Shown: positions 49,831 through 58,213 of the stretch, one piece after another
Layout: each line of letters opens with the position of its first letter
Position numbering within the stretch: the stretch's first letter is position 1
Source of the DNA: Burkholderiales bacterium PBB3
GTDB taxonomy: Bacteria; Pseudomonadota; Gammaproteobacteria; Burkholderiales; Burkholderiaceae_C
DNA length: 64,000 nucleotides
NCBI GenBank assembly: GCA_002256115.1
Contig: NKIK01000002.1
Coordinates: forward strand, 124,001-188,000
Direction of reading: 5' to 3'
Position numbers and translations under genes: made by a program
Notes under the pieces: model-generated
Databases searched by the model: none
The model's input: the letters and a program-made list of their open reading frames with translations, nothing else
What the model was told of the DNA's origin: nothing

Positions 49831-51780
49831 TTACTGAACGCGGGGCGCTAGCAACCCTGCATCCAGGCGCTCGGGCGCATTGGCAATGCGCTCCAGGCGC
49901 GGATAGCGCAGACCGCCCCGGTAGTCCACGGTCACCGTGCGGTACAGGTCACCTTCTTTGAGCAAGAGCGCCAGAGGTGCCTTGCCTTCCTTGTTGGCGG
50001 TGATGGCCTCGCTCAGGCGCTCGGCCTTGAAGCTGCGTCCATTCACCGCCACCACTTGCACCGCGATGTTCAGCCCGGCCTTGAACGCCGGACTGCCCCA
50101 CAGCACACTGTCCACCTTGCCGTCCTTTTGTAGGGTCAGTCCCAGGGAATACGCGAAGTCTTCGGCACGGTCTTCTCTGTCGTCATTGCGCGCAAATTCA
50201 CTGGGCTTCTCGGCATAGGTCAAACGCCAACCCGCGCGCTCCAAGCCATCCAGCGGTGCACCTGGGCCATTGCCATCCAACCGGGTGCGCAAGAAGCTGG
50301 TCCAGTCATGCGCTTGTACCCGGCTCAGCGTGCTCACAATATCCTCAAAGGTGTAGGGCAGCGGTTGCACACGGCCATCTTCCATACCAAAGAACAATTT
50401 GGCAAAGTCGTCCATGGACTTGGCACCGCCACTCTTCTCACGAATCAGGCTGTCCGCATCCAGCCAGATCAGGGCCGACTCGTCGTAGTAGTCGGCACTG
50501 CGCTGGTAGTTACCCCAGTCTTTACCCATGCGGCGTGCGCCCATGGTGCCCTCATTGGTGGTGTCTTGCAGATTGCGCCAGGTGCGCCCGGCGCGCGACT
50601 CCAGGCTGGCGGCGGTGTGCGCCAAACCATCGCGCGCCTGCTCGGGCGTGACCAAGCCACTGCGTGCCGCCAATACCTTGCCCCAGAACTGGGTTTGCCC
50701 TTCGTACAGCCACAGCAGGCTGTTGCGCATGGGCTCATTGAAGGTGTTGGTGTTCAGGTCTGCCGGGCGGCGGAACTTGCCGTTCCAGGAATGTACGTAT
50801 TCGTGGGGCAGCAGCTCGCGGCTGCCAATGCGCTTGCCCCAGTCTTTGAAGTAGCCGGGGCGCACGCCGTTCTCGCTGCTTTCATGGTGTTCAAGGCCAA
50901 TGCCACTCATGCGTTCGCTCAGGGCCAGCAGGAAGTTATAGCGCTCGTAGTGGCGCGCGCCAAACAGGCGGTCGGCTTGCAGCACCAGGTTTTTGTGGGC
51001 TTGCAATTGCTCCTCAGAGGCCTGCAGTTGCTCGGGGCTGTCCGCCACGATATTGAGTACCACCGGGCGGCGGGTGCCTTCAGCGTCCAGCGGCACACGG
51101 CGCACGTTTTGCCCGGCAAACAGTGGCGAGTCCACCAACTTCTCCAGGCTGACGGGGGCAAACTCAATGCCCTGGTCGCTGGTGCGCTGTACCTGCAACG
51201 CACTGGCCTGCTGCCAGCCGTTCGGCAGCTTCACACTGGCCGCAACGGTGATGCGCTTGCTGAAGTGACCGGCCGGGTACAGCAGCATGGAATTCCACTG
51301 TAGATTCAGCATGTCGCGGGTCATCACAATGCGGGCATTGCGGCCATCCATCGGGCTCAGATGCTGAAACTCCAAATCCAGCTTGGTTACCCCCACGGGT
51401 ACCGTGACGTGGAAAGCGAATGGGTCGGTGGTATCGCGCTGCCATGGCAGCACGGTCTGGTCTGCCGTGCGCACCTTGAGCCCAGCCAGGCGGTCAATGC
51501 TGCCTGTGGGGCCGTGGGTACCCGGCAACCAGCGCGGGAAAAATAAAGTCAGCGGCCCGGGCTTGACTGGCATGTGCTGGCGCACCTGAAACACGCGGTG
51601 GTCCAGGTCGGTGGCGTCTACGTTGAGCACGATAGTGCCTGCGTAGGCCACGGCTTTGGCGACTGGGATCGCACTGGCTGCCGAATTGGAGATCGGGCCG
51701 CCGGATTGCGCAAAAGCGCCAGTTTGGGTTGCAGTCAGCGCCAGGATCGCCAGCGCTTGCGCAGTCAGGTTTTTTAGCAT
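49831..51780 (-). CDS. M61-family metallopeptidase with PDZ domain
   Basis: A 649-aa exported peptidase. A signal peptide (MLKNLTAQALAILALTATQTGAFAQ) is followed by the M61 N-terminal region and the zinc site HEYVHSWNGKFRRP (HExxH; about residues 325-340). LYEGQTQFWGKVLAARSGL supplies the third ligand Glu. A PDZ domain comes after about residue 520 (YSLGLTLQKDGKVDSVLWGSPAFKAGLNIAVQVVAVNGRSF). Such enzymes, described as glycyl aminopeptidases, act in the periplasm. It is convergent with the emrB-like gene and divergent from the PLP enzyme gene. Confidence 0.9.
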   Translation of the reverse strand: MLKNLTAQALAILALTATQTGAFAQSGGPISNSAASAIPVAKAVAYAGTIVLNVDATDLDHRVFQVRQHMPVKPGPLTLFFPRWLPGTHGPTGSIDRLAGLKVRTADQTVLPWQRDTTDPFAFHVTVPVGVTKLDLEFQHLSPMDGRNARIVMTRDMLNLQWNSMLLYPAGHFSKRITVAASVKLPNGWQQASALQVQRTSDQGIEFAPVSLEKLVDSPLFAGQNVRRVPLDAEGTRRPVVLNIVADSPEQLQASEEQLQAHKNLVLQADRLFGARHYERYNFLLALSERMSGIGLEHHESSENGVRPGYFKDWGKRIGSRELLPHEYVHSWNGKFRRPADLNTNTFNEPMRNSLLWLYEGQTQFWGKVLAARSGLVTPEQARDGLAHTAASLESRAGRTWRNLQDTTNEGTMGARRMGKDWGNYQRSADYYDESALIWLDADSLIREKSGGAKSMDDFAKLFFGMEDGRVQPLPYTFEDIVSTLSRVQAHDWTSFLRTRLDGNGPGAPLDGLERAGWRLTYAEKPSEFARNDDREDRAEDFAYSLGLTLQKDGKVDSVLWGSPAFKAGLNIAVQVVAVNGRSFKAERLSEAITANKEGKAPLALLLKEGDLYRTVTVDYRGGLRYPRLERIANAPERLDAGLLAPRVQ

Positions 51781-51871
51781 GGGTTATGCGTGAATAAAGC
51801 GGACAATTATGAAGCTCCCAACCCCCGTTTCCTTTCTGCTTTCCTGACACTAGCTTTCAACGGTAACCTCT

Positions 51872-52936
51872 GTGACACCACCCGACACCGACCAAAACTG
51901 GCTGCACCGCGCCATTGCGCTGATAGAAGCCGACTACTTGCGCAGCGCGGATACGCATCTGATTCCCCTGCCCCTGCCCGCGTTTGCGCGGCATGGCATT
52001 GACCTGTACCTGAAGGACGAATCCACCCACCCCACTGGTAGCCTGAAGCACCGCCTGGCGCGCTCGTTGTTTTTGTACGCGCTGTGCAATGGCTGGGTGC
52101 AAGAGGGCTCCACGATTGTGGAAGCCAGCAGTGGATCGACGGCAGTCAGCGAGGCCTACTTTGCACGCTTGCTGGGTCTGCCGTTTGTGGCGGTGATGGC
52201 CAAGAGCACTTCGCCCGAGAAGATTGCGCAGATCGAGTTCTACGGCGGCAAGTGCCTGCTGGTGGATACCGCCGACCAGGTGTACGAAGCCGCCCAGCGC
52301 ATGGCCGAGCAGACCGGTGGCCACTACATGGACCAGTTCACCTATGCCGAGCGCGCCACCGACTGGCGTGGCAACAACAATATCGCGCAAAGCATGTTCA
52401 GCCAGATGGCGCGCGAGCGGCACCCCGTGCCGCGCTGGGTGGTGGTGGGTGCCGGCACGGGTGGCACCAGCGCAACAGTAGGCCGCTTCATCCGCTACCA
52501 GCGTTATGCCACCCAGGTGTGCGTGCCCGACCCCGTGGGCTCGGTGTTTGGCGAATACCACCGCACGGGCAATGCCGCACTCACCGGCCCCGGCTCGCGC
52601 ATCGAAGGCATAGGCCGCCCCCGTGTGGAAGCCAGCTTTATCCGCACGCTGGTGGACCGGATGATCGAAGTGCCCAATGTGGAATCCGTGGCGGCCATGC
52701 GTGAGCTATCCGGCATTCTGGGCCGCAAGGTAGGCCCCAGCACCGGCACCAATTTCATCGGCATGCTGACGCTGGCGCAAGAGATGCGCACGCGCGGCGA
52801 ACAGGGTTCCATCCTGTCGCTGCTGTGCGATGCAGGCGAGCGCTATTTGCCCAATTACCACTGCGCTGAATGGGTGAGCGAGAGTCTGGGCGATTGCAGC
52901 GAAGCGACTGCGCGGGTACGCGCGGCGTTGGCCTGA
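51872..52936 (+). CDS. PLP-dependent cysteine synthase-like enzyme
   Basis: A 354-aa fold-type II PLP enzyme. The Schiff-base lysine lies in [40 protein letters not shown] is the asparagine-loop-like segment, and [22 protein letters not shown] binds the phosphate. Related proteins are annotated as cysteine synthase family or L-cysteine desulfhydrase, in which the reaction runs toward pyruvate, ammonia and sulfide. The start is GTG at 51872, since no ATG precedes the conserved region. The AttH-like gene begins 16 bp downstream. Confidence 0.85.
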   Translation: MTPPDTDQNWLHRAIALIEADYLRSADTHLIPLPLPAFARHGIDLYLKDESTHPTGSLKHRLARSLFLYALCNGWVQEGSTIVEASSGSTAVSEAYFARLLGLPFVAVMAKSTSPEKIAQIEFYGGKCLLVDTADQVYEAAQRMAEQTGGHYMDQFTYAERATDWRGNNNIAQSMFSQMARERHPVPRWVVVGAGTGGTSATVGRFIRYQRYATQVCVPDPVGSVFGEYHRTGNAALTGPGSRIEGIGRPRVEASFIRTLVDRMIEVPNVESVAAMRELSGILGRKVGPSTGTNFIGMLTLAQEMRTRGEQGSILSLLCDAGERYLPNYHCAEWVSESLGDCSEATARVRAALA

Positions 52937-52952
52937 TGCGCTGGGTGCAACG

Positions 52953-54152
52953 GTGAAATTCCCCGCAGGTTTGGCATCGCATATTGCAGGCTTAAGCCGC
53001 CGTGATGCGCTGGCTTGGCCTTCCTTGGCCGCAGGTTTGGCGGCAATGCCTTCAGCATCCTGGGCTCTGCCCAAAACCACGCTGCGCTTTCCGCGCGATG
53101 CCGGTTCGCACAATGACTTCACCACCGAATGGTGGTACCTCACCGGTTATGCCAACGCGGCGAGCGCTGGAGCGGCCACAGAATCTGGCTCTAGCGTCCC
53201 GCCGCCCGCCGCCTATGGCTTCCAAGTCACGTTCTTTCGCCGCCGCGTGGCGGGCACACAAGATATGAGGTCGCGCCTAGCGGCCAAGCAATTGCTGTTT
53301 GCGCATGCGGCAGTCACCGATGTGCAGGGTAAAAAACTCTGGCACGACCAGCGCATCGCCCGCTGGTCTGGCGAAGCGCCGGGCCGTAACCCGGCCGATC
53401 TGGCATCAGCCAGTGCAGAGGACACTGACATCGTGCTGCGCGACTGGTCTTTGCGCCGCGTGGGCGCAGACCTGCAGGCGCAGATACCCGCAGGCGATTT
53501 CACGCTCAACCTGAACTTCAAAGCCACCCAGCCCGTGCTGCTGCAAGGGCAAGACGGCCTGTCGCGCAAAGGGCCTGAAGAAAAACAAGCCAGCTACTAC
53601 TACAGCCTGCCGCATTTGCAGGTGAGCGGCAGCGTTGTGCTCAAGGGTCAAGCCATCACGCTAGGCGCTGGCAGCATTGCGTGGCTGGACCACGAGTGGA
53701 GCCAAGAGGTATTGCACCCGCAAGCCGTGGGTTGGGACTGGATGGGCATCAACCTGTTCGACGGCAGTGCGCTCACTGCCTTTCAGTTGCGCGACAACGC
53801 GGGGCGTGCGCTGTGGGACGGCGGCTCGTTCCGCGGCGCTGGGGCATCTGGAAAGACGGGCGATGCGGCAGGCGTGAAGTATGTTTTTTCACGCGGTGAG
53901 GTTCTGTTCAAACCCACCCGCATCTGGCGTAGCGCCTTGAGCAACGCCAGTTACCCCGTCGAGTGGATCGTGCGCACTCCCGCCGACTTTTACGCGGTGA
54001 AAGCCGTGGTGGACAACCAGGAGCTGGACAGCCGCGGATCGACCGGCGCCATCTACTGGGAAGGCTTGTGCGAGGTGTGGGATAGCAACCAAAGACAGGT
54101 CGGGCGCGGCTACCTGGAGATGACGGGCTACGCAGCGGCGCTGAAGCTTTGA
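52953..54152 (+). CDS. AttH/CrtC-like lipocalin-family protein, probably Tat-exported
   Basis: A 399-aa protein of the AttH/carotenoid 1,2-hydratase family (lipocalin-like, two beta-barrels). FPRDAGSHNDFTTEWWYLTGYANA and GFQVTFFRRRVAGTQDMRSRLAAKQLLFAHAAVTDVQGKKLWHDQRIAR match, as does WLDHEWSQEVLHPQAVGWDWMGINLFDGSALTAFQLRD. The N-terminus has SRRDALAWPSLAAGLAAMPSASWA, a twin-arginine-type leader. Its family usually sits beside an FtsX-type permease and its ATPase (Att system); here those are at 36790 and 31401. The start is GTG 52953. Confidence 0.88.
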   Translation: MKFPAGLASHIAGLSRRDALAWPSLAAGLAAMPSASWALPKTTLRFPRDAGSHNDFTTEWWYLTGYANAASAGAATESGSSVPPPAAYGFQVTFFRRRVAGTQDMRSRLAAKQLLFAHAAVTDVQGKKLWHDQRIARWSGEAPGRNPADLASASAEDTDIVLRDWSLRRVGADLQAQIPAGDFTLNLNFKATQPVLLQGQDGLSRKGPEEKQASYYYSLPHLQVSGSVVLKGQAITLGAGSIAWLDHEWSQEVLHPQAVGWDWMGINLFDGSALTAFQLRDNAGRALWDGGSFRGAGASGKTGDAAGVKYVFSRGEVLFKPTRIWRSALSNASYPVEWIVRTPADFYAVKAVVDNQELDSRGSTGAIYWEGLCEVWDSNQRQVGRGYLEMTGYAAALKL

Positions 54153-54184
54153 CACTGAAACATAGGGCCTCACCAGTGCGCATT

Positions 54185-54233
54185 GCTATTTTTTTGTGAG
54201 CTGCTCCCGCACTATCCACGGCCTGAATGGCCT
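54185..54233 (+). repeat. Family A short repeat, copy A6
   Basis: GCTATTTTTTTGTGAGCTGC is followed by TCCCGCACTATCCACGGCC and TGAATGGCCT. Its right edge overlaps the TAG stop (54232-54234) of the HEPN gene. GGCC-TGAAT-GGCC can pair with itself. Confidence 0.8.
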
Positions 54234-54657
54234 ATTGGGTTGTCAACTTCTGCACATCAAGCACCAGACTCTGCACCAAAGCGCACAGCTCAGTGACTGT
54301 TGATTCTTCAATCTCCAAATAGCCTTCGTACTCTGCCAAGTTTCGTTTCTGATGGGCGGCATCCAAAACGCGCCAGCGGTTAGACGGCCAGCCCAGCGTG
54401 TGGGCCAGACACTGAAAGACGGTGTAGCGATTTTCACTGCGATAGCCATGCCAACGCAGCGCTGCCAAAGCGGCGGCGTGGGCCGCGTTGTAAGCGCTGG
54501 TGAAGCGCCCTTCCAGCGACAAGGTGTGCAACTGCGCATCCGCCAGGCGCGTACGCGCCATGTCCAGCATGCGCGTCACTTCAAGTACGTTACGCGGCTC
54601 GGCCTTCAAATTGCCAATGCGAACCAGATTATCCAGCTCAGGCAGGCTCATAGGCAT
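54232..54657 (-). CDS. HEPN-domain protein of a HEPN/MNT pair
   Basis: A 141-aa helical protein. The sequence ENRYTVFQCLAHTLGWPSNRWRVLDAAHQKRNLAEYEGYLEIEESTVTELCALVQSLV has the HEPN layout, and the R-N-x-x-E-Y motif sits where canonical HEPN RNases have R-x4-6-H. The usual histidine is replaced by tyrosine, so RNase activity is uncertain. The start overlaps the upstream MNT gene by 20 nt, showing coupling. In HEPN/MNT systems the MNT protein silences the HEPN toxin by nucleotide addition to it. The stop overlaps repeat A6. Confidence 0.75.
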   Translation of the reverse strand: MPMSLPELDNLVRIGNLKAEPRNVLEVTRMLDMARTRLADAQLHTLSLEGRFTSAYNAAHAAALAALRWHGYRSENRYTVFQCLAHTLGWPSNRWRVLDAAHQKRNLAEYEGYLEIEESTVTELCALVQSLVLDVQKLTTQ

Positions 54658-55219
54658 CCCCTAAAAGCATCAAAATGGGTTGCGACAAAACCCGGTTGAC
54701 GAACGAATCTGGCTCGGCACGACGGCGCTCAAACTCTTCAGGTGAGTAGCAACTCGGGTTGATTTTTCGACCCAACTGGGCCTCCGCGGGTTCTAGGCAG
54801 GTCAACACTTGGCTGAGTAGCAAGTCATGGCCCACCAGCATCACATCAATATCGCTGCGCGCGGTATCCGTCTGTTTTGCCACAGAGCCATAGACCCAAG
54901 CGGCCTGCAATCCCGGCTGCAGTGCCTTCAAAGCATCACGCAACACCGGAACGGTGCCCAAGGTCTTGCGGGTCAGAGCGACCAGCTCGGCGTACACCGG
55001 CGATTGCGGATTGGCTTGAAAGCGGCGCATATTGCCCACGGCTTGCGCGTCCACCACACCGGCAGAGGCCAGGCGGTTCAACTCACGTTGTAATGACGCG
55101 CTACCCAAGCCGGTGAGTCGGCGTAGCTCATTGAGGTGATAAGCACGCTCGGGCTGACCGAATAGCCAAGTAAACAAGCGTGATTGACTGTCGGTAAAAA
55201 GTGCAGCACTCAAGTTCAT
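54638..55219 (-). CDS. MNT nucleotidyltransferase antitoxin fused to a winged helix
   Basis: A 193-aa protein. Residues 1-70 are a winged helix (SRLFTWLFGQPERAYHLNELRRLTGLGSASLQRELNRLASAGVVDAQAVGN), and residues about 85-180 hold a minimal nucleotidyltransferase (AWVYGSVAKQTDTARSDIDVMLVG: GS-x9-SDID). The fused DNA-binding domain suggests that it also autoregulates. Starts at 55255, 55237, 55234 and 55219 are possible; the last begins just before the winged helix. A short palindrome TATTG-GCA-CAATA upstream (55247-55259) may be its operator. Confidence 0.82.
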   Translation of the reverse strand: MNLSAALFTDSQSRLFTWLFGQPERAYHLNELRRLTGLGSASLQRELNRLASAGVVDAQAVGNMRRFQANPQSPVYAELVALTRKTLGTVPVLRDALKALQPGLQAAWVYGSVAKQTDTARSDIDVMLVGHDLLLSQVLTCLEPAEAQLGRKINPSCYSPEEFERRRAEPDSFVNRVLSQPILMLLGDAYEPA

Positions 55220-55246
55220 GCCAAATATTAGCATCATTGAGCTATT

Positions 55247-55259
55247 TATTGGCACAATA
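55247..55259. promoter_or_regulatory. Possible operator of the HEPN/MNT module
   Basis: TATTGGCACAATA: arms TATTG and CAATA around a 3-bp centre, 27 bp upstream of the MNT start. The winged-helix domain of the MNT protein would be the natural binder. Weak evidence. Confidence 0.4.
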
Positions 55260-55272
55260 TGACAAACTATTT

Positions 55273-55320
55273 GCTATGTTTTTGTGAGCTGCTCCCGCAC
55301 TATCCACGGCCTAGAGGCTG
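55273..55320 (+). repeat. Family A short repeat, copy A7
   Basis: GCTATGTTTTTGTGAGCTGC is followed by TCCCGCACTATCCACGGCC and TAGAGGCTG. Its right part overlaps the TAG stop (55311-55313) of the DNA glycosylase gene, in the same relation to a minus-strand gene as copy A6. Confidence 0.8.
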
Positions 55321-55838
55321 GATTTGGCTTGTAACTCATCCAGAATGCACTTCCAGGCCTCCAGCTTCTGGTCAAACGACAGCGAGGCATGTGCCGGACT
55401 GGTCGACGGCAGGCGGGTGTATTGCAAAGGCAAGGCGGATACGCCGGGCAGCACATGCTTGTTGTAGGTGGCTTGCGCGGTGGCTCCGTTAAAGAACACC
55501 GATCGAATCGCCGTGTGGCGCTGAAAGAACGCCGCAAAGTCATTGGCCTCAATGCTGTCGGGCTCGATGCTGGCATCCAGACTGCCGACGCGCTGGCAGG
55601 AATGCATCACGTCCCACAGCGCAATGCCGTGGCGCTGCAAGGCCAGTAGCCGATCCGCATACGGTAAGTCGGGCGCAAAGCCCAGCAGCGTGGCCATGAT
55701 CTTCCAAAACTGGTTGCGCGGGTGGGCGTAGTAGCGCTCGGCCTTCAGCGATTCGCGCCCGGGAATGCTGCCCAAAATCAAAATTCTGGCGTCGGTATCC
55801 GAGTTGGGCGCGAAGGAGGCGGCGAAGTTGGAAGACAT
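55311..55838 (-). CDS. DNA-deoxyinosine/uracil DNA glycosylase family protein
   Basis: A 175-aa protein of the uracil-DNA-glycosylase superfamily. Motif A is ILILGSIPGRESLKAERYYAHPRNQFWKIM (about residues 19-48), and motif B is near YTRLPSTSPAHASLSFDQKLEAWKCIL. The Asn replacing Asp/Ser positions in motif A is typical of the hypoxanthine/deoxyinosine branch. It should remove deaminated bases from DNA. The stop is supplied by repeat A7. It lies upstream of the HEPN/MNT pair in reading direction, but its own promoter is likely near 55840-55900. Confidence 0.85.
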   Translation of the reverse strand: MSSNFAASFAPNSDTDARILILGSIPGRESLKAERYYAHPRNQFWKIMATLLGFAPDLPYADRLLALQRHGIALWDVMHSCQRVGSLDASIEPDSIEANDFAAFFQRHTAIRSVFFNGATAQATYNKHVLPGVSALPLQYTRLPSTSPAHASLSFDQKLEAWKCILDELQAKSSL

Positions 55839-56005
55839 GCGGGCGAGCAGGAGGGCAGAGCCCCATGATAATGGGCCTATCGCAGCGCACCTTTGCTATC
55901 ACTTTGGTAGCTGTCCGCGCATGTTTTACCTGGGCCTCAGCCTGTTTTCACTGTATTTTCAGCTCTCCCTTGCGCCCACAGCGTTTTGCCCCCATCTAAG
56001 CAGCC

Positions 56006-57784
56006 ATGACTTCATCTGACCGCCCCAAATCCACCAACCCCAAATCGCTCTCCGGCCTGCTGCCCTTCTTGAAGCCCTACCGGGGGCGCATTGGCCTGGC
56101 GCTGGTGTTTTTGGTGATGGCGGCGGTGGCCACACTGGCTTTCCCCGTGGCGCTGCGCAGCTTGATAGACGGCGGCTTGGTGCAAACCGACAAGGGCGCG
56201 CAATTGATGGCGATGCGCGAGCACTTTGCCGCGCTGTTTGCAGTAGCAGTCGCCTTGGGCCTGTTCTCCGCCGGGCGCTTTTACATGGTGAGCTGGCTGG
56301 GCGAGCGCGTGACGGCCGACCTGCGTAACGCGGTCTACAGCCATGTGCTGAAACAAAGCCCTGAGTTTTTTGAGACCACACAAACGGGTGAAGTGCTGTC
56401 GCGCCTGTCGGCCGACACCACGCTGGTGCAAACCGTGGTGGGCTCGTCGCTGAGTATGGGCCTGCGCAACTTGGTGATGGGTGTGGGCGCCTTGGGCGTG
56501 CTGGTGTGGACCAACCCGGTGGTGATGCTGCAGGTGCTGGTGGTGCTGGTATTGATCGTGCTGCCCAGCCTGTGGTTTGGCCGGCGCGTGCGCAATCTGT
56601 CCCGCGCGTCGCAAGACCGCATTGCCGACTCCAGCGCCATTGCGGCCGAAGTGTTGAACGCCATCCCCGTAGTGCAAAGCTATACCGCCGAAGGACGTGA
56701 AACCGCGCGCTTCGTCACCTCGACCGACAACGCCTTTGCCACCGCCACCAAGCGCAGCCGCATGCGCTCGTTGTTGGTGGCCTTCATCATCATCGCCACC
56801 AGCGCCGCACTATTGTGGGGCTTGTACCAGGGTACGCAGGCGGTATCCGAAGGCCGTATCAGCGCCGGGCATCTGGGGCAAACCGTGGTCTACGTGATCA
56901 TTTTGGCCAGCGCCTTTGCCGTGCTGGGCGAGGTCTATGGCGACCTGCTGCGCGCTGCGGGTGCTACGGAGCGCCTGATGGAGCTGCTGGGCACCCAGTC
57001 ACCCATTACGTCACCCGCCAATCCTGCAGTTGCGCCCATGCCTAGTGCGGGAAGCGCTATCAAATTTGAAGCAGTCAACTTCCATTACCCCTCCCGCCCT
57101 TTGCAGGCCGCACTGAGCAATTTCAGCCTGAACGTGCAGCCCGGCCAGACTGTGGCCATCGTCGGACCCAGCGGCGCGGGCAAGAGCACGGTGTTCCAGT
57201 TGCTACTGCGTTATTACGACCCGCAAAGCGGCAGCATCGTGCTCGATGGCGTGGAAACCCGCCAGCAATCCCTGGACGCGCTGCGCCAACGCGTGGGCAT
57301 CGTGCCGCAGGATGCGGTGATCTTTTCCAGCAGCGCGCTGGAGAACATCCGCTACGGCAAACCCGACGCGACGGATGACGAAGTGAAAGCCGCCGCGCAG
57401 GCCGCCTTTGCCCACGAGTTCATCACCGCCCTGCCCGAGGGCTATGACACCTTTTTGGGCGAGCGTGGCGTGCGTCTGTCGGGCGGGCAGCGTCAGCGCA
57501 TCGCCATCGCCCGCGCCATGTTGAAGAACCCACCGCTGCTGCTGCTGGACGAGGCCACCAGCGCGCTGGACGCCGAGAGCGAGCGCATGGTGCAGGCCGC
57601 CCTCGAATCGGCCATGCGCAACCGCACCACATTGGTCATCGCCCACCGCCTGGCCACCGTACAAAAAGCCGACCTGATCGTGGTGCTGGACCACGGCCAA
57701 TTGGTGGAACAGGGCACCCACGCCGAGCTGGTCGCCAAGGGCGGTGTTTATGCTGGCTTGGCTGCGCTGCAATTCAACGCTTGA
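56006..57784 (+). CDS. MsbA-like ABC exporter (fused membrane and ATPase domains)
   Basis: A 592-aa half transporter. Six helices lie in residues about 25-320 ([53 protein letters not shown] as coupling helix). The ATPase domain is at about 350-590, with Walker [15 protein letters not shown], signature [16 protein letters not shown] and Walker [17 protein letters not shown]. It dimerises to flip lipids or export drugs. The linker around residue 343-355 ([19 protein letters not shown]) is coded by a degenerate repeat (57032-57066). Repeat B6 follows 11 bp after the stop. Confidence 0.92.
   Translation: MTSSDRPKSTNPKSLSGLLPFLKPYRGRIGLALVFLVMAAVATLAFPVALRSLIDGGLVQTDKGAQLMAMREHFAALFAVAVALGLFSAGRFYMVSWLGERVTADLRNAVYSHVLKQSPEFFETTQTGEVLSRLSADTTLVQTVVGSSLSMGLRNLVMGVGALGVLVWTNPVVMLQVLVVLVLIVLPSLWFGRRVRNLSRASQDRIADSSAIAAEVLNAIPVVQSYTAEGRETARFVTSTDNAFATATKRSRMRSLLVAFIIIATSAALLWGLYQGTQAVSEGRISAGHLGQTVVYVIILASAFAVLGEVYGDLLRAAGATERLMELLGTQSPITSPANPAVAPMPSAGSAIKFEAVNFHYPSRPLQAALSNFSLNVQPGQTVAIVGPSGAGKSTVFQLLLRYYDPQSGSIVLDGVETRQQSLDALRQRVGIVPQDAVIFSSSALENIRYGKPDATDDEVKAAAQAAFAHEFITALPEGYDTFLGERGVRLSGGQRQRIAIARAMLKNPPLLLLDEATSALDAESERMVQAALESAMRNRTTLVIAHRLATVQKADLIVVLDHGQLVEQGTHAELVAKGGVYAGLAALQFNA
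57032..57066 (-). repeat. Degenerate family A-like element in the exporter linker
   Basis: GCGCCCATGCCTAGTGCGGG then AAGCGCTATCAAATT resembles reversed family A copies (GCCCGTGGATAGTGCGGG, AGCAGCTA) and the mutL linker element at 4030. It lies between the membrane and ATPase domains, in frame. Confidence 0.45.
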
Positions 57785-57795
57785 GTGCGAGGAAC

Positions 57796-57891
57796 GGGAG
57801 CTGGGGTGGCAGCGTGTTCTGCGCAGGTCAAGGAGGAGCCCGCAAAGCGGGCGGGGGACACGGAGCAGAGCACGCTGCCACCCCAGCTCCC
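57796..57891 (+). repeat. Family B hairpin repeat, copy B6
   Basis: The arms 57796-57822 and 57865-57891 pair over 27 positions with a single G-U. The 42-nt core (57823-57864) equals that of B4. The total of 96 nt equals the in-gene copies although here it is intergenic, 11 bp after the stop of the MsbA-like gene. There is no T run, so it is not a classic terminator. Confidence 0.93.
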
Positions 57892-57994
57892 AGAGTTACA
57901 CGACCAGCGTTAAAAGCCAGAACTAGCGGGTAAACCTGCTTGATATGCGGGTCTTAGGCTCGTAAAATTGGTTTCTAACCCTTTGGAGCACGCC

Positions 57995-58189
57995 ATGGAA
58001 GTCAAATCCGCCCGCCCCGCCCCAGCACCGCAACCGGTGGAGCCATCGCGCCGCGCTGAAGAAGCCAAGCAGGCCCGCAGCGCTGAGGCAAGCAAGCAAG
58101 CCCAGGAGCCAAAAAAGACGCAAGAAGCCAAGCCCGTGGTGAACACCCAGGGCCAGCAAACCGGGCGTTTGCTCAACGTCACCGCCTGA
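57995..58189 (+). CDS. Small protein with C-terminal NxQGQxTGRxLN motif, 64 aa
   Basis: A 64-aa protein (ATG 57995, TTGGAG 6 nt upstream). It is mostly charged, Ala/Gln/Pro-rich and probably disordered, with a helical middle (RRAEEAKQARSAEASKQAQEPKKTQEAK). It ends in PVVNTQGQQTGRLLNVTA. The neighbouring 135-aa protein ends in PVINSQGQATGRILNLSV, so the two share a C-terminal signature of about 18 residues. No known domain was recognised. The 24-bp gap suggests co-transcription. Confidence 0.65.
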   Translation: MEVKSARPAPAPQPVEPSRRAEEAKQARSAEASKQAQEPKKTQEAKPVVNTQGQQTGRLLNVTA

Positions 58190-58213
58190 CCCTCCCCGCA
58201 AACGCGCAAGGCT

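Noticed and set aside
57796..57891. Family B copies as ordinary Rho-independent terminators
   Set aside because: No T run follows the hairpin, the core is conserved, and several copies are inside genes.
406..57891. Family A and B repeats as a CRISPR array or IS remnants
   Set aside because: Spacing is irregular and kilobases apart, there are no direct target duplications visible, and no transposase or cas gene is present in the window.
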